Source: Streptomyces musisoli (lineage in GTDB: Bacteria > Actinomycetota > Actinomycetes > Streptomycetales > Streptomycetaceae). Taken from it: DNA of 64,000 bases. Under the pieces are notes generated by a model. That model saw only the letters and a program-made list of their open reading frames with translations. It did no database searches and was not told the origin of the DNA. The stretch is from the NCBI RefSeq assembly GCF_016741855.1, contig NZ_JAERRH010000010.1, forward strand, positions 124,001 through 188,000, read 5' to 3'. A program made the position numbers and the translations under genes. Below, one piece after another: positions 1 to 9,983 of this stretch. The first letter of the stretch is position 1. Each line of letters begins with the position of its first letter.

Positions 1-2
1 AG

Positions 3-3000
3 GAGTCGCCGCTCGCCGACACCCTGCGCTCCGGGCGCAAGCACCGGGTGCGCGGGCAGGTGCTGTGGTCCAAGGGCGACCAGAAGGTGTCCGTCGATCT
101 GACCACCGCGCCGGTGCGCGACGGGGACCAGCTCGTCGGCGCCGTGATGACCTTCACCGACCGGCGGCCCTTCGACGCCCTGGCCGAGGAGAAGGACGCG
201 CTGGAGAAGGCGCACGCCGAGGAGCTGGAGCGGCTCTCCGAGGAGCACGCCTCCGACCTGACCGCGCTGCGCCAGCAGCATGTCACCGAGATCGAGGAAC
301 TCCGCGAGAAGCACACGGAGGAGCTGGCCGCCGGTGAGGAACGGTACGCCGCGCTCGCCGAGCGGGAGAAGGACCGGTACGAGGCCCTCGGCGGCCGCCA
401 CGAGCAGCTGCTGACCCTGCTCGGGCAGTCGCTGCGCGGGCCGCTGGACGAGCTGCGGCACGAGCTGTCCGCGCTGGCGGCGGACGACGCCGGGCAGCTG
501 TGGCCCGAGGCGAACCAGGTCCTGCACCACCTGTCGGCCGGCTACGCGCGGATCACCACCCTCATCGACAACGTCCTCGGCTATCAGCGGCTGGACGCGG
601 GCGGCGAGGACATCACCCGTACCAAGGTGATGCTGGACGCCGTCGTCGCCGCCGGTGTGGACGGGGCCGTCGAGCTGATCGGGCCGGGGCGGGTGCAGTT
701 CGCCGTGCACGCGCCGCCCATCGAGGCCGAGGTCGACCCGCAGCGGCTCGCCGTGGCGCTCGCGCATCTCGTGGCGGACGTCGCCGGGGTCGACGCCACC
801 GGCAACACGCCCGTGTCGGCGGGCGGTTATCTGGACAACACCGTCGTGGTCGCCGCCGCCCAGCGCGGTGAGGTCGCGCGGATCGAGGTGCGCGGGCCGT
901 ACGCCGGGGGAGACCCGGTGCACGAGCCGATCGTGCGCGGGATCGTGCGGGCCCACGGCGGTGTGCTGCAGACGCACGAGGTCCCGGGCATGAGCGGCAG
1001 CGCCTACGTGCTCGAAGTGCCGCTCGGCGGAGGGGCGGGCGCGGTGGCCGGGCAGGCGGCCTTGGGCACCGCGGCCGGCGCGCAGGTCCCGGGCGCCGGG
1101 GCCGATGCGCAGGTCCCGGGCGCTGGGGCCGGTACGCAGATCCCGGGCGCCGGGGCCGGTACGCAGGTCCCGGGCGCCGGGGTCGGTGCGCAGATCCCGG
1201 GCGCCGGTGAGGCCGACGCTGACGACTCCGGCGCGGCCGGACAGGGTCCCGGGGGCGGCCGGCGGCGGGCCCGGCGGGCCTCCACGGACGCCTTCCTGGA
1301 AAGTGACGTGCCCGGCGCCGGTGACGCCGGTGAGGCGGACGCGCCCACGCCGACCGGCCGGCGCCGGCGACGTGCCGGCGCGCCCGCCGAGGAGAACACG
1401 CCGGTCCCCGCCGAGAGCCCGGAGGGCGCGGCCGGCGGGACCGGCCGGCGCCGTGCACGGTCCGCCGACAACGTCCCCGGCAACGCAGACGCCGGTGCGG
1501 GCGAGGGCGTGGCCGAGGGCGCCGTGGTGACCGCCGCCGAGCAGGGCGCGGGGGCCGCCGCCTCGGGTACGGGGCTCGGCGGCACCGTGCCGCCGCAGGG
1601 CGTGCCCGTGCCCACGGGCCGACGGGCCCGCCGCGACTCGGGCGCCCCGCAGGCCGCCCTGCCGCCGGCGCTCCCCGCGGCCGGTGGCGAGCCGGTACCG
1701 GGCGCACCGGCACTGCCGGCCGCGCAGGCGGCCCTTCCGGCCGCGGGCGCCCCGACGGTTCCGGCCCAGGGCACGACGGCCCAGGGCGCGGCCACTCCGG
1801 CCCAGGGCGCGGTGGCTCCCGCCGAGGGCGCTCAGCCGACCGGACGGCGCCGGAGGGCGCTGGCCGCCGCGGCGGAGCGGGCCGCGGCGCAGGAAGCGGG
1901 CGGCGCACGCACGGTCTTCGCCCTGCCGCCGGCCGAGGCCGACCGGTCCCCGGAGACCGCGGCCCAGGCCGGCACGGTTCCGGCGAGCGACATGGCTCCG
2001 GCCGCGGGACCGGGTACGGCCATGCCGGCGGCCCCGGGTGCGAGCGCACCCGGAGTCCCGGAAGCGGGCGTCCCTGTGGCCCCGGGTGCGGGGGTTCCCG
2101 TCGCCCCGGGCGCGGGGATTCCTGTGGGCCCAGGCGCGGGCGTTCCCGTTGCCTCGGGTGCAGGCGTTCCCGTCGCCCCAGGTGCAGGCGTTCCCGTCGC
2201 CCCAGGTGCAGGCGTTCCCGTCGCCCCAGGTGCAGGCGTTCCCGTCGCCCCAGGTGCAGGCGTTCCCGTCGCCCCAGGTGCCGGTACCGCCGTCGACGGG
2301 CGGCCGCAGGTCGTGGCTTCGCCGGCCGGTGCCGGGTCGCTGCCCGGCCAGGTGCAGGTGCCCGCCCACATGCCGGTGTCCGTCGAGGGCGTCCCCGGTG
2401 ACGACGGCCGGCACGACGCCGTACCGCTCGACCAGGCCGACGACCACACTCCGCCGCAGCCTCATCCCACCAGCGCCCCGACCGGCCGACGGCGCCGTGC
2501 CGTGGCCCAGCCGGCCGAGGCCGCCCAGCCGGTGACGCCGGGTACCGCGCTCGGGCAGGCCCCGCCGCAGCCGACTCCGGTGCCGGCCGCTCCCGGCCAG
2601 GCCCCGCAGGGCACGGCCGTACCGCCGGTCCCCGGTCAGCAGTCCCCGGCGAACCAAGTGCCGGCGCAGGGCACGGCCGTACCGCCGGGCTCCGCTCAGC
2701 AGGTCCCGGCGCAGGGCGTCCCGGCGCAGGGCACGTCCGGGCAGGGCATCCCCGTCCCGTCGGGCCCCGTGGCGCCCACGACGGCTGAGGCGACCGTGCC
2801 GACGGGTCCCGGTACCCCGCAGCCGTCAGCCGTCGGCCAAGCCGCCGTACCCGCCCAGGGCACGGCCGGTCAGCCCGCACCAGCGCAGGCAGCGCCCGCC
2901 CAGGTGGGCCAGGCCGCGGCCACGCCCGCCCAGGGCACACCTGCCCAGGCCCAGGGCTTCTCGGTCCCGGCCCAGGGCACTCCTGCCCAGGCCCAGGGCA

Positions 3001-4880
3001 TCCCCGTCCCGGTCCAGGGCACGCCTGTCCCGGTCCAGGACACGCCCGCCCAAGGGACCGCCGCGCACCCCGCTCCCGCCTCCGCGGCCCAGCAGCCTCC
3101 GGTCGTACCCGCCCAGGGCACCGCCGCGCACCCCGCTCCCGCTCAGGCGTCGCAGCACCCGGCCGCCGCGCACCCGGCCGCCGCGCACCCGGCCGCCGTG
3201 CAGCCGGGCACCCCGCCCGCCGGCACCCCGGTGGCGCACTCGGGTGCGCTGCCGTTGCCCGCCGAGACCGGAACCGGACAGGTGCCCGCGCAAGGCACCC
3301 ACGCCGGAACCGCACAGGTCCCCGCGCAAGGCACCCACACCGGAACCGCACAGGTCCCCGCGCAAGGCACCCACACCGGAACCGCACAGGTCCCCGCGCA
3401 AGGCACCCACACCGGAACCGCACAGGTCCCCGCGCAAGGCACCCACACCGGAACCGTGCCGCCCGCCGGTGGCCCCGTGGCCGGCGGCCCCCAGCAGTGG
3501 CCCGGTGCCGCCGACACCGCCGGTGCCGGCATCCCGGCCCCCGGTGCCGCCACGCCGGCGGCCGGTACGCCGACGGCCGGAACGCCGGTCCCCGGCACCC
3601 CGCTTCCCGCCGGCACGGCCGGTGGTCAGCCGCAGCGGGCCGCGCAGCCGCTGCCCGCCGAGGCCGCGGGCGGCGCGCCGCTCGACCCGGACTCCACGCA
3701 GGGCCGGGCGATCTCCGTCCGCACGCTCGGGCAGGGGGTGCCGTTCGCCCGGCAGGCCGCCCAGGTGCAGCAGCCGACGGCCACTCCGCCGCCGCACGCA
3801 CCCGGCGGTTCGGGCCGGCGGCGCAAGCTGGGCACACCCCCCGACCCGGCCACCCGCCCGGAGCCGAGGCCGGGCCAGGCGGCCCGGCCGCACCCCTCGC
3901 CCGAACCGGCGCCCCCGCACCCCTCGCTCGCCGGCCAGCCGTCCCTGGCCCAGCCCGCGGCGGCCGGTCAGGCACCCGTGCCGCAGCCCTCGCTCGGCGG
4001 CCAGTCCCTGCCGGTTCCGGGCACCGAGGGGGCCGGACGGTCGTACGCCATAGGCGCCCCGGAGCCCAACGCCGCCGAGGGTCCGGAGCCGCTGGACGGT
4101 CCCGGCGGGGCCGTGGAGGTGGCCGACACCCCGCGTCCGCAGCCGCTGGACGACGAGCTGCCCCCGGAGCCGCTGGACAACCCGCGCCGGCTGCTGGTGT
4201 GGCCCGCGCCGGACGTGACGACCCAGCAGGCGCTCAGCGACCGTGGCTACCGGCCGGTCATCGTGCACTCCCGTGAGGAGGTCGACGCGCAGATCGCGGC
4301 CTTCCCCGCCGCGCTGTTCGTGGACCCGCTGACCGGGCCCATCACGCGGACGGCCCTTCAGTCGCTGCGCCAGGCCGCCGTGGCCGCCGAGGTGCCGGTG
4401 CTGGTGACGGCCGGGCTCGGGCAGGCCACGCGCGAGGCGGCGTACGGCGCCGATCCCGCCGTGCTGCTGAAGGCGCTGGCACCCCGGGACAGCGAGCAGC
4501 ATCCGCCGCGGGTGCTGCTCATCGAGGAGCACGCGGAGATCGCGCTGGCGCTGACCGCGACGCTGGAGCGGCGCGGGATGCAGGTGGCGCGGGCCGCGAG
4601 CGACAACGACGCGGTGACGCTCGCGGGGCAGTTCCGGCCGAACCTCGTGGTGATGGACCTGATGCAGGTGCACCGCCGGCGGGCCGGGATCGTGGACTGG
4701 CTGCGGGCGAACGGGCAGCTCGACCGCACCCCGCTCGTCGTCTACACCGCCGCCGTCGACCAGGCCGACCTGCCCCGGCTCGCCTCGGGCGAAACCGTGC
4801 TGTTCCTCGCCGAGCGGTCCACCAGCACCGAGGTACAGAGCCGGATCGTGGACCTGCTGGCCCGGATCGGCACCAACTAG
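3..4880 (+). CDS. Large hybrid sensor-kinase-like protein with degenerate kinase core (5' end outside window)
   Basis: The reading frame is open from the window edge, so the true start lies upstream; 1625 residues are visible. In order, numbered from the first visible codon: the end of a PAS domain (to ~55), a charged coiled coil (~60-135), a HisKA-like helix pair (~135-200), an HATPase-like fold (~215-345), about 1000 residues of Pro/Ala/Gly/Gln repeats with scattered GRRRR clusters, a pseudo-receiver (~1395-1490) and a second receiver (~1500-1620). The H-box reads GQSLRGPL where active kinases have SHELRTPL, so the phospho-accepting His is Gln. N-box asparagines are also missing. The last receiver keeps the Asp (VVMDLM) but has ER in place of the usual Lys-Pro. 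Repeats include 9-aa PGAGAGTQV-type units, 8-aa GVPVAPGA units and five 12-aa HTGTAQVPAQGT units. I infer a signalling scaffold or pseudokinase rather than an active kinase. Confidence 0.8.
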   Translation, partial: ESPLADTLRSGRKHRVRGQVLWSKGDQKVSVDLTTAPVRDGDQLVGAVMTFTDRRPFDALAEEKDALEKAHAEELERLSEEHASDLTALRQQHVTEIEELREKHTEELAAGEERYAALAEREKDRYEALGGRHEQLLTLLGQSLRGPLDELRHELSALAADDAGQLWPEANQVLHHLSAGYARITTLIDNVLGYQRLDAGGEDITRTKVMLDAVVAAGVDGAVELIGPGRVQFAVHAPPIEAEVDPQRLAVALAHLVADVAGVDATGNTPVSAGGYLDNTVVVAAAQRGEVARIEVRGPYAGGDPVHEPIVRGIVRAHGGVLQTHEVPGMSGSAYVLEVPLGGGAGAVAGQAALGTAAGAQVPGAGADAQVPGAGAGTQIPGAGAGTQVPGAGVGAQIPGAGEADADDSGAAGQGPGGGRRRARRASTDAFLESDVPGAGDAGEADAPTPTGRRRRRAGAPAEENTPVPAESPEGAAGGTGRRRARSADNVPGNADAGAGEGVAEGAVVTAAEQGAGAAASGTGLGGTVPPQGVPVPTGRRARRDSGAPQAALPPALPAAGGEPVPGAPALPAAQAALPAAGAPTVPAQGTTAQGAATPAQGAVAPAEGAQPTGRRRRALAAAAERAAAQEAGGARTVFALPPAEADRSPETAAQAGTVPASDMAPAAGPGTAMPAAPGASAPGVPEAGVPVAPGAGVPVAPGAGIPVGPGAGVPVASGAGVPVAPGAGVPVAPGAGVPVAPGAGVPVAPGAGVPVAPGAGTAVDGRPQVVASPAGAGSLPGQVQVPAHMPVSVEGVPGDDGRHDAVPLDQADDHTPPQPHPTSAPTGRRRRAVAQPAEAAQPVTPGTALGQAPPQPTPVPAAPGQAPQGTAVPPVPGQQSPANQVPAQGTAVPPGSAQQVPAQGVPAQGTSGQGIPVPSGPVAPTTAEATVPTGPGTPQPSAVGQAAVPAQGTAGQPAPAQAAPAQVGQAAATPAQGTPAQAQGFSVPAQGTPAQAQGIPVPVQGTPVPVQDTPAQGTAAHPAPASAAQQPPVVPAQGTAAHPAPAQASQHPAAAHPAAAHPAAVQPGTPPAGTPVAHSGALPLPAETGTGQVPAQGTHAGTAQVPAQGTHTGTAQVPAQGTHTGTAQVPAQGTHTGTAQVPAQGTHTGTVPPAGGPVAGGPQQWPGAADTAGAGIPAPGAATPAAGTPTAGTPVPGTPLPAGTAGGQPQRAAQPLPAEAAGGAPLDPDSTQGRAISVRTLGQGVPFARQAAQVQQPTATPPPHAPGGSGRRRKLGTPPDPATRPEPRPGQAARPHPSPEPAPPHPSLAGQPSLAQPAAAGQAPVPQPSLGGQSLPVPGTEGAGRSYAIGAPEPNAAEGPEPLDGPGGAVEVADTPRPQPLDDELPPEPLDNPRRLLVWPAPDVTTQQALSDRGYRPVIVHSREEVDAQIAAFPAALFVDPLTGPITRTALQSLRQAAVAAEVPVLVTAGLGQATREAAYGADPAVLLKALAPRDSEQHPPRVLLIEEHAEIALALTATLERRGMQVARAASDNDAVTLAGQFRPNLVVMDLMQVHRRRAGIVDWLRANGQLDRTPLVVYTAAVDQADLPRLASGETVLFLAERSTSTEVQSRIVDLLARIGTN

Positions 4881-4883
4881 GCC

Positions 4884-5150
4884 GGGAAGGGCAGCAGCCC
4901 ACCACCACCCGGGTCCGACAGGGGCAGCAGCCCACCACCCGGGTCCGACAGGGCTGAGCCCACCACCTGGGCCGGAAAGGGCACGGGCTCACCACCAACC
5001 GGGCCCGGAAGGGCAGGGACCGCCACCACCTGGGCTCGAAAGGGCGCGGGCTCGGCACCGACCCGACCGGGAAGGCCAGGGCTCGGCACCGACCGAGCCG
5101 AGAGGGCAGAGACTCGGCACCGCCAGGACCGGAAGGGCAGGGGCCGGCGG
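4884..5150. repeat. Degenerate ~30-33 bp tandem repeat after the sensor-like gene
   Basis: At least eight imperfect units follow the stop codon directly. Each has a GGGCA..GGGCTC start, a CACCACC or GGCACCGAC centre and an end like GGCCGGAAAG. The units drift from one end of the array to the other, so this is an old minisatellite. It fills most of the gap between two convergent genes, and no other gene is visible in it. It may act as a transcription buffer or may be neutral. Confidence 0.75.
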
Positions 5151-5211
5151 GCGAGGCAGGGGCCGGGGGCCGGCCGGCGGTTCCCGTTCGTCCTGGGACC
5201 GCGGGGACGCC

Positions 5212-5793
5212 CTAGCGGGCGAACAGCCTGCGGGCCGCCTCCTTGATGGAGGCCCGCAGGCGGTCGCGGTCGCTTTCCTGCGGGCCGGCGAGGATCCGCC
5301 GCATCTGCGGCACCACGGTCATCCAGTTCGTGAGCGCGGTCAGCAGGATCAGCAGGTCGCCGGCCGGGATGGCGTCCGTGATGACACCCCGGCCCTGGCC
5401 GTCCTCGATCGCGGCGACCTTCCGCGCGTAGTGGTCCTGGCGTGCCGCCTCGTCGGGCAGTTCGTCGCTGCCGTACTCGATGCCCTCCCAGAAGAGGAGG
5501 CGCAGAAGCTCGGGGTGGGCGGCGTGGTAGTCGAGAAGGCGGTCCACCCAGCCGTCGATGTCGTCGGGGACGACGGGCACGGCCGAGGCCAGGTCGACCA
5601 TGCACCGGCCGAGGACCTGGGTGAACAGCTGCGACTTGTTGCCGAAGTAGGCGTAGATCAGCTGCTTGTTGGCCTTGGCCGCGGTGGCGATGCGGTCGAT
5701 GCGGGCGCCCGCGATGCCGTGCCGGGAGAACTCGGCGACCGCCGCCTCGAAGATACGGGCCTTGGTGGCCTCGGGGTCCCTCACTGCTGCCAT
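5212..5793 (-). CDS. TetR-family transcriptional regulator
   Basis: This 193-residue protein has a TetR-type N-terminal helix-turn-helix (~10-57: ARIFEAAVAEFSRHGIAGAR, then IATAAKANKQLIYAYFGNK) and an all-helical ligand-binding C-terminal half. ATG at 5793 is the chosen start, just inside the divergent promoter region. It faces away from the MFS gene at 5929 across 135 bp containing two matching inverted repeats, the standard arrangement of a TetR repressor controlling itself and an efflux pump. The ligand cannot be read from sequence and is probably a toxic small molecule exported by the neighbour. Confidence 0.9.
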   Translation of the reverse strand: MAAVRDPEATKARIFEAAVAEFSRHGIAGARIDRIATAAKANKQLIYAYFGNKSQLFTQVLGRCMVDLASAVPVVPDDIDGWVDRLLDYHAAHPELLRLLFWEGIEYGSDELPDEAARQDHYARKVAAIEDGQGRGVITDAIPAGDLLILLTALTNWMTVVPQMRRILAGPQESDRDRLRASIKEAARRLFAR

Positions 5794-5825
5794 GGGGACA
5801 GGGTAGGGGTCCGCGTACAGGTAAC

Positions 5826-5839
5826 CAACTATTTGGTTG
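5826..5839. promoter_or_regulatory. Putative TetR operator, copy 1
   Basis: CAACTATTTGGTTG is an imperfect dyad between the divergent tetR and MFS genes. With one more flanking base pair the arms AACCAA and TTGGTT are exact around a 4-bp centre. Its reverse-oriented relative lies at 5883-5896. Position and duplication suggest that the adjacent TetR protein binds here. Confidence 0.65.
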
Positions 5840-5882
5840 ACGGGAATGCCGGAGACCGGGCACGCTGTTGCCGTCTATCAAC

Positions 5883-5896
5883 CAACCAGTTAGTTG
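5883..5896. promoter_or_regulatory. Putative TetR operator, copy 2
   Basis: CAACCAGTTAGTTG is, on the other strand, CAACTAACTGGTTG, so it matches copy 1 at 12 of 14 positions in inverted orientation. The centres of the two sites are 57 bp apart. This copy ends 32 bp before the MFS start and could block its promoter. Confidence 0.65.
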
Positions 5897-5928
5897 TCTG
5901 AGTCGGCGCCTAAGGAGTACCTCCGCCC

Positions 5929-7143
5929 ATGCCGTCAGCCACCACCATCCGCCAGGCACCCGAGGTCCGGTCCCCCGCCCGCGAACGGTCGGCCTCCGGC
6001 TCCCTCTTCCTCCTGCTCATCGCCGTCTGCACCGCCGTCACGGCCGCCAACATCTACCTCGCGGCCCCGTTGCTCCCGCTGATCGCCCACGACTTCGGCA
6101 CCACCGCGTCGGCCGTGGCCTGGATCGCCTCGGTCGCCCAGCTCGGCTACGCGGCCGGCCTGCTCTTCTTCGCGCCGCTCGGCGACCGCGTCGACCGCCG
6201 CCCGCTCGTCGCCTGGCTCTCCGTGGCCACCACGGCGGCCCTGCTCCTCGCGGCGGTGGCCCCGGGCACCGCGGCCCTCGCCGCCGCCGTGTTCGTCGCC
6301 GCCGCGGCCACCGTCATCCCCCAGCTGCTCGTCCCGCTGGTGGCCGCGCGCGCCCCGGCCGACCGGCGGGCCCGGCATGTCGCGGCCGTCATCGCGGGGC
6401 TGTTCACCGGCATCGTCGCGGCCCGCGTCCTCGGCGGTCTGGCCGGTCAGGGCTTCGGCTGGCGCTGGGTGTTCGCCGGGTCCGCCGTGCTGACCCTCGT
6501 CCTGGGACTGGCCACCGCCCTGGCCCTGCCGGCCGAGCGGCCGGTGCGGCAGGGCGGGCTGTTCTCGGGGGTGGCGAAGCTGCCGGGGCTGCTGCGCCGC
6601 TCGCCCGACCTGTGGCGGGCGTGCGTGCGGCAGGCGGGGATGTTCGGCGCCTGGAGCGCCCTGTGGACCTCGCTCGCGCTGCTGCTGACCGGCCCCCGCT
6701 ACGGCCTGTCCACGGCGACCGCCGGGCTCTTCGGCCTCTTCGGCCTGACCGCCAGCGCGGTGGCCCCGCTGGCGGGCGGCCTGGTGGACCGGTTCGGTGC
6801 GGCGCGGGTCGTCGGCACCGCCTACGCGCTGGCCGCCGTCGCCGTACCGCTGTTCTGGCTCGGCGGGCACGTGCTGCCGGCGCTGTTCGCCGCCGCCGTC
6901 GCGATCCACGCGGCCCTGGTCGCCTCCCATGTCGCCAACCAGACCCTGGCCCTGACCACGACCTCCACACCGGCCACCGCCAACACGGCCTACGTCGTCT
7001 CCGGCTTCGCCGGCGGCGCCCTCGCCTCGGCCGCCGCGGGCCCCGCCTTCGGGCACTGGGGCTGGGCCGGGGTGTGCGCGGTGGCCGGCCTGTGGCTACT
7101 GCTGGGCTGGTCTGCCACGGCCGGACGCACCGGACGCCGGTGA
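5929..7143 (+). CDS. MFS transporter (drug-efflux type)
   Basis: The 404-residue protein is made almost entirely of alternating hydrophobic helices (about 12) and short basic loops. The motif-A-like loop GDRVDRRPLV (~85-94) follows helix 2, as in 12-TM proton-driven major facilitator proteins. ATG at 5929 has AAGGAG 11 bases upstream. It is read divergently from a TetR gene with shared operators, so it is probably an inducible exporter. The C-terminal half repeats the pattern with LVDRFGAARVVG (~285-296). The substrate is unknown. Confidence 0.88.
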   Translation: MPSATTIRQAPEVRSPARERSASGSLFLLLIAVCTAVTAANIYLAAPLLPLIAHDFGTTASAVAWIASVAQLGYAAGLLFFAPLGDRVDRRPLVAWLSVATTAALLLAAVAPGTAALAAAVFVAAAATVIPQLLVPLVAARAPADRRARHVAAVIAGLFTGIVAARVLGGLAGQGFGWRWVFAGSAVLTLVLGLATALALPAERPVRQGGLFSGVAKLPGLLRRSPDLWRACVRQAGMFGAWSALWTSLALLLTGPRYGLSTATAGLFGLFGLTASAVAPLAGGLVDRFGAARVVGTAYALAAVAVPLFWLGGHVLPALFAAAVAIHAALVASHVANQTLALTTTSTPATANTAYVVSGFAGGALASAAAGPAFGHWGWAGVCAVAGLWLLLGWSATAGRTGRR

Positions 7144-7242
7144 CGACTGAGGCGGGGCGGCCGGGCGGCCGGCTGCGGGCACGGCCGCCCAGGCCCGGCG
7201 CCCAGCGAACCGGGCGGCCGGGGGAGGCGATACGACCGTGCC

Positions 7243-7455
7243 ACGGACGGACGACGCCGGCCGACCGGCCGCCGACGAGGGACACAAAGAACCCAGGACG
7301 ACCGGCCGCCGGACGGGGGACGCAAGGGACCCGGGACCACCGGCCGCCGAACGAGGGACACAAAGGACCCGGGCCGACCGGCCGCCGGACGTAAAGGACC
7401 CGGGACGACCGGCCGCCGGACGAGGGGCCCGGCCGCCGGACGAGGGTGCGGGGCG
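7243..7455. repeat. Degenerate ~31-39 bp tandem repeat downstream of the MFS gene
   Basis: About five units share the core GACCGGCCGCCGGACGAGGG followed by a segment like ACACAAAGGACCCGGG. One unit is shortened and the last is partly collapsed. The array fills most of the 331 bp between the MFS stop and the convergent acyl-CoA ligase stop. I see no gene or clear terminator in this stretch. Confidence 0.75.
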
Positions 7456-7474
7456 ACCGGGTCGTCCCACACCG

Positions 7475-9130
<1,656 letters not shown>

Positions 9131-9243
9131 GGAGTCCTCCTGGGCGACATTGCCTACGCGGTGGTAGAGGTTGCGCTGATTCTGCGCACATACCACGCGG
9201 TATGTCACTAGGGAGTGCGTCACTCGGTGCAGCGGGGGTCCGG

Positions 9244-9837
9244 TCAGCGGGCCGGCACCAGGTCCGGATCCTCCCGCAGCTTGCCCAGCGCGCGGGACAC
9301 CGCCGACTTCACCGTGCCCACCGACACGCCGAGGACCTCGGCGGTCTGCGCCTCGCTGAGGTCCTCGTAGTACCGCAGGACGACCATCGCCCGCTGGCGC
9401 GCCGGCAGCCGCAGGACCGCCCGCCACATGGCGTCGTGCAGCGCCTGCCGCTCGGCCGGGTCGTTGCCGCCGGTCACGGGCTCCGGCTCGGGCAGCTCCT
9501 CGCAGGCGAACTCGTCCACTCTGCGCTTGCGCCACTGCGAGGTCCGGGTGTTCAGCAGCGCCCGGCGCACATAGCCGTCGAGCGCGCGGTGGTCCTCGAT
9601 CCGCTCCCAGGCCACGTAGGTCTTGGCGAGCGCGGTCTGCAGCAGGTCCTCGGCATCGCACGGGTTCGCGGTCAGCGAGCGCGCCGTGCGCAGCAGGACG
9701 GGCTGACGGGCCCGCACGTACGACGCGAACGACGGGTAGTCGGGGGTCCCCCCGCGCGGGCGGAGTCGAGCGTGGGAGGGGCCCTGCCGCCCGGGTGCGG
9801 CGGCGTCCGAGGCGCTGGGGCAGACGGGTGTGGTCAT
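9244..9837 (-). CDS. SigE-family ECF RNA polymerase sigma factor
   Basis: The 197-residue protein has sigma region 2 (~40-100, with NPCDAEDLLQTALAKTYVAW) and region 4 (~135-190, with LPARQRAMVVLRYYEDLSEA and the helix-turn-helix LGVSVGTVKSAVSRAL). This is the compact two-domain layout of the actinobacterial SigE family. An Ala/Pro-rich N-terminal extension of ~35 residues precedes region 2. ATG at 9837 is used; no strong ribosome site is visible. No anti-sigma gene is adjacent, so how it is controlled is open. Confidence 0.88.
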   Translation of the reverse strand: MTTPVCPSASDAAAPGRQGPSHARLRPRGGTPDYPSFASYVRARQPVLLRTARSLTANPCDAEDLLQTALAKTYVAWERIEDHRALDGYVRRALLNTRTSQWRKRRVDEFACEELPEPEPVTGGNDPAERQALHDAMWRAVLRLPARQRAMVVLRYYEDLSEAQTAEVLGVSVGTVKSAVSRALGKLREDPDLVPAR

Positions 9838-9948
9838 GCCTCCACGCTAGGAGCGGCCCCAGCGCCGCGGATCGGCCGCAGGTCCCGAAGCGGAGTCCCC
9901 CTCAGGTTGTAGGGGTGGGGCTGACTGCACCTCCTGAAGGTGGACTGC

Positions 9949-9976
9949 GGGTCCGACCCGTCTGCGGGTCGGACCC
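9949..9976 (-). terminator. Hairpin downstream of the thiolase operon
   Basis: GGGTCCGACCC and GGGTCGGACCC form a perfect 11-bp stem around a 6-7 base loop, seven bases past the thiolase-like stop codon on the minus strand. There is no T-run, as is common for Streptomyces terminators. Confidence 0.75.
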
Positions 9977-9983
9977 TGACGAC

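Noticed and set aside
613..3975. 1120-residue open frame on the minus strand opposite the sensor-like gene
   Set aside because: Arg/Pro-rich shadow frame produced by GC-rich repeats; composition and lack of a ribosome site show it is not coding.
7243..7455. Insertion sequence or transposase remnant in the repeat-rich gaps
   Set aside because: No transposase-like peptide or terminal inverted repeats were seen here or anywhere in the window.
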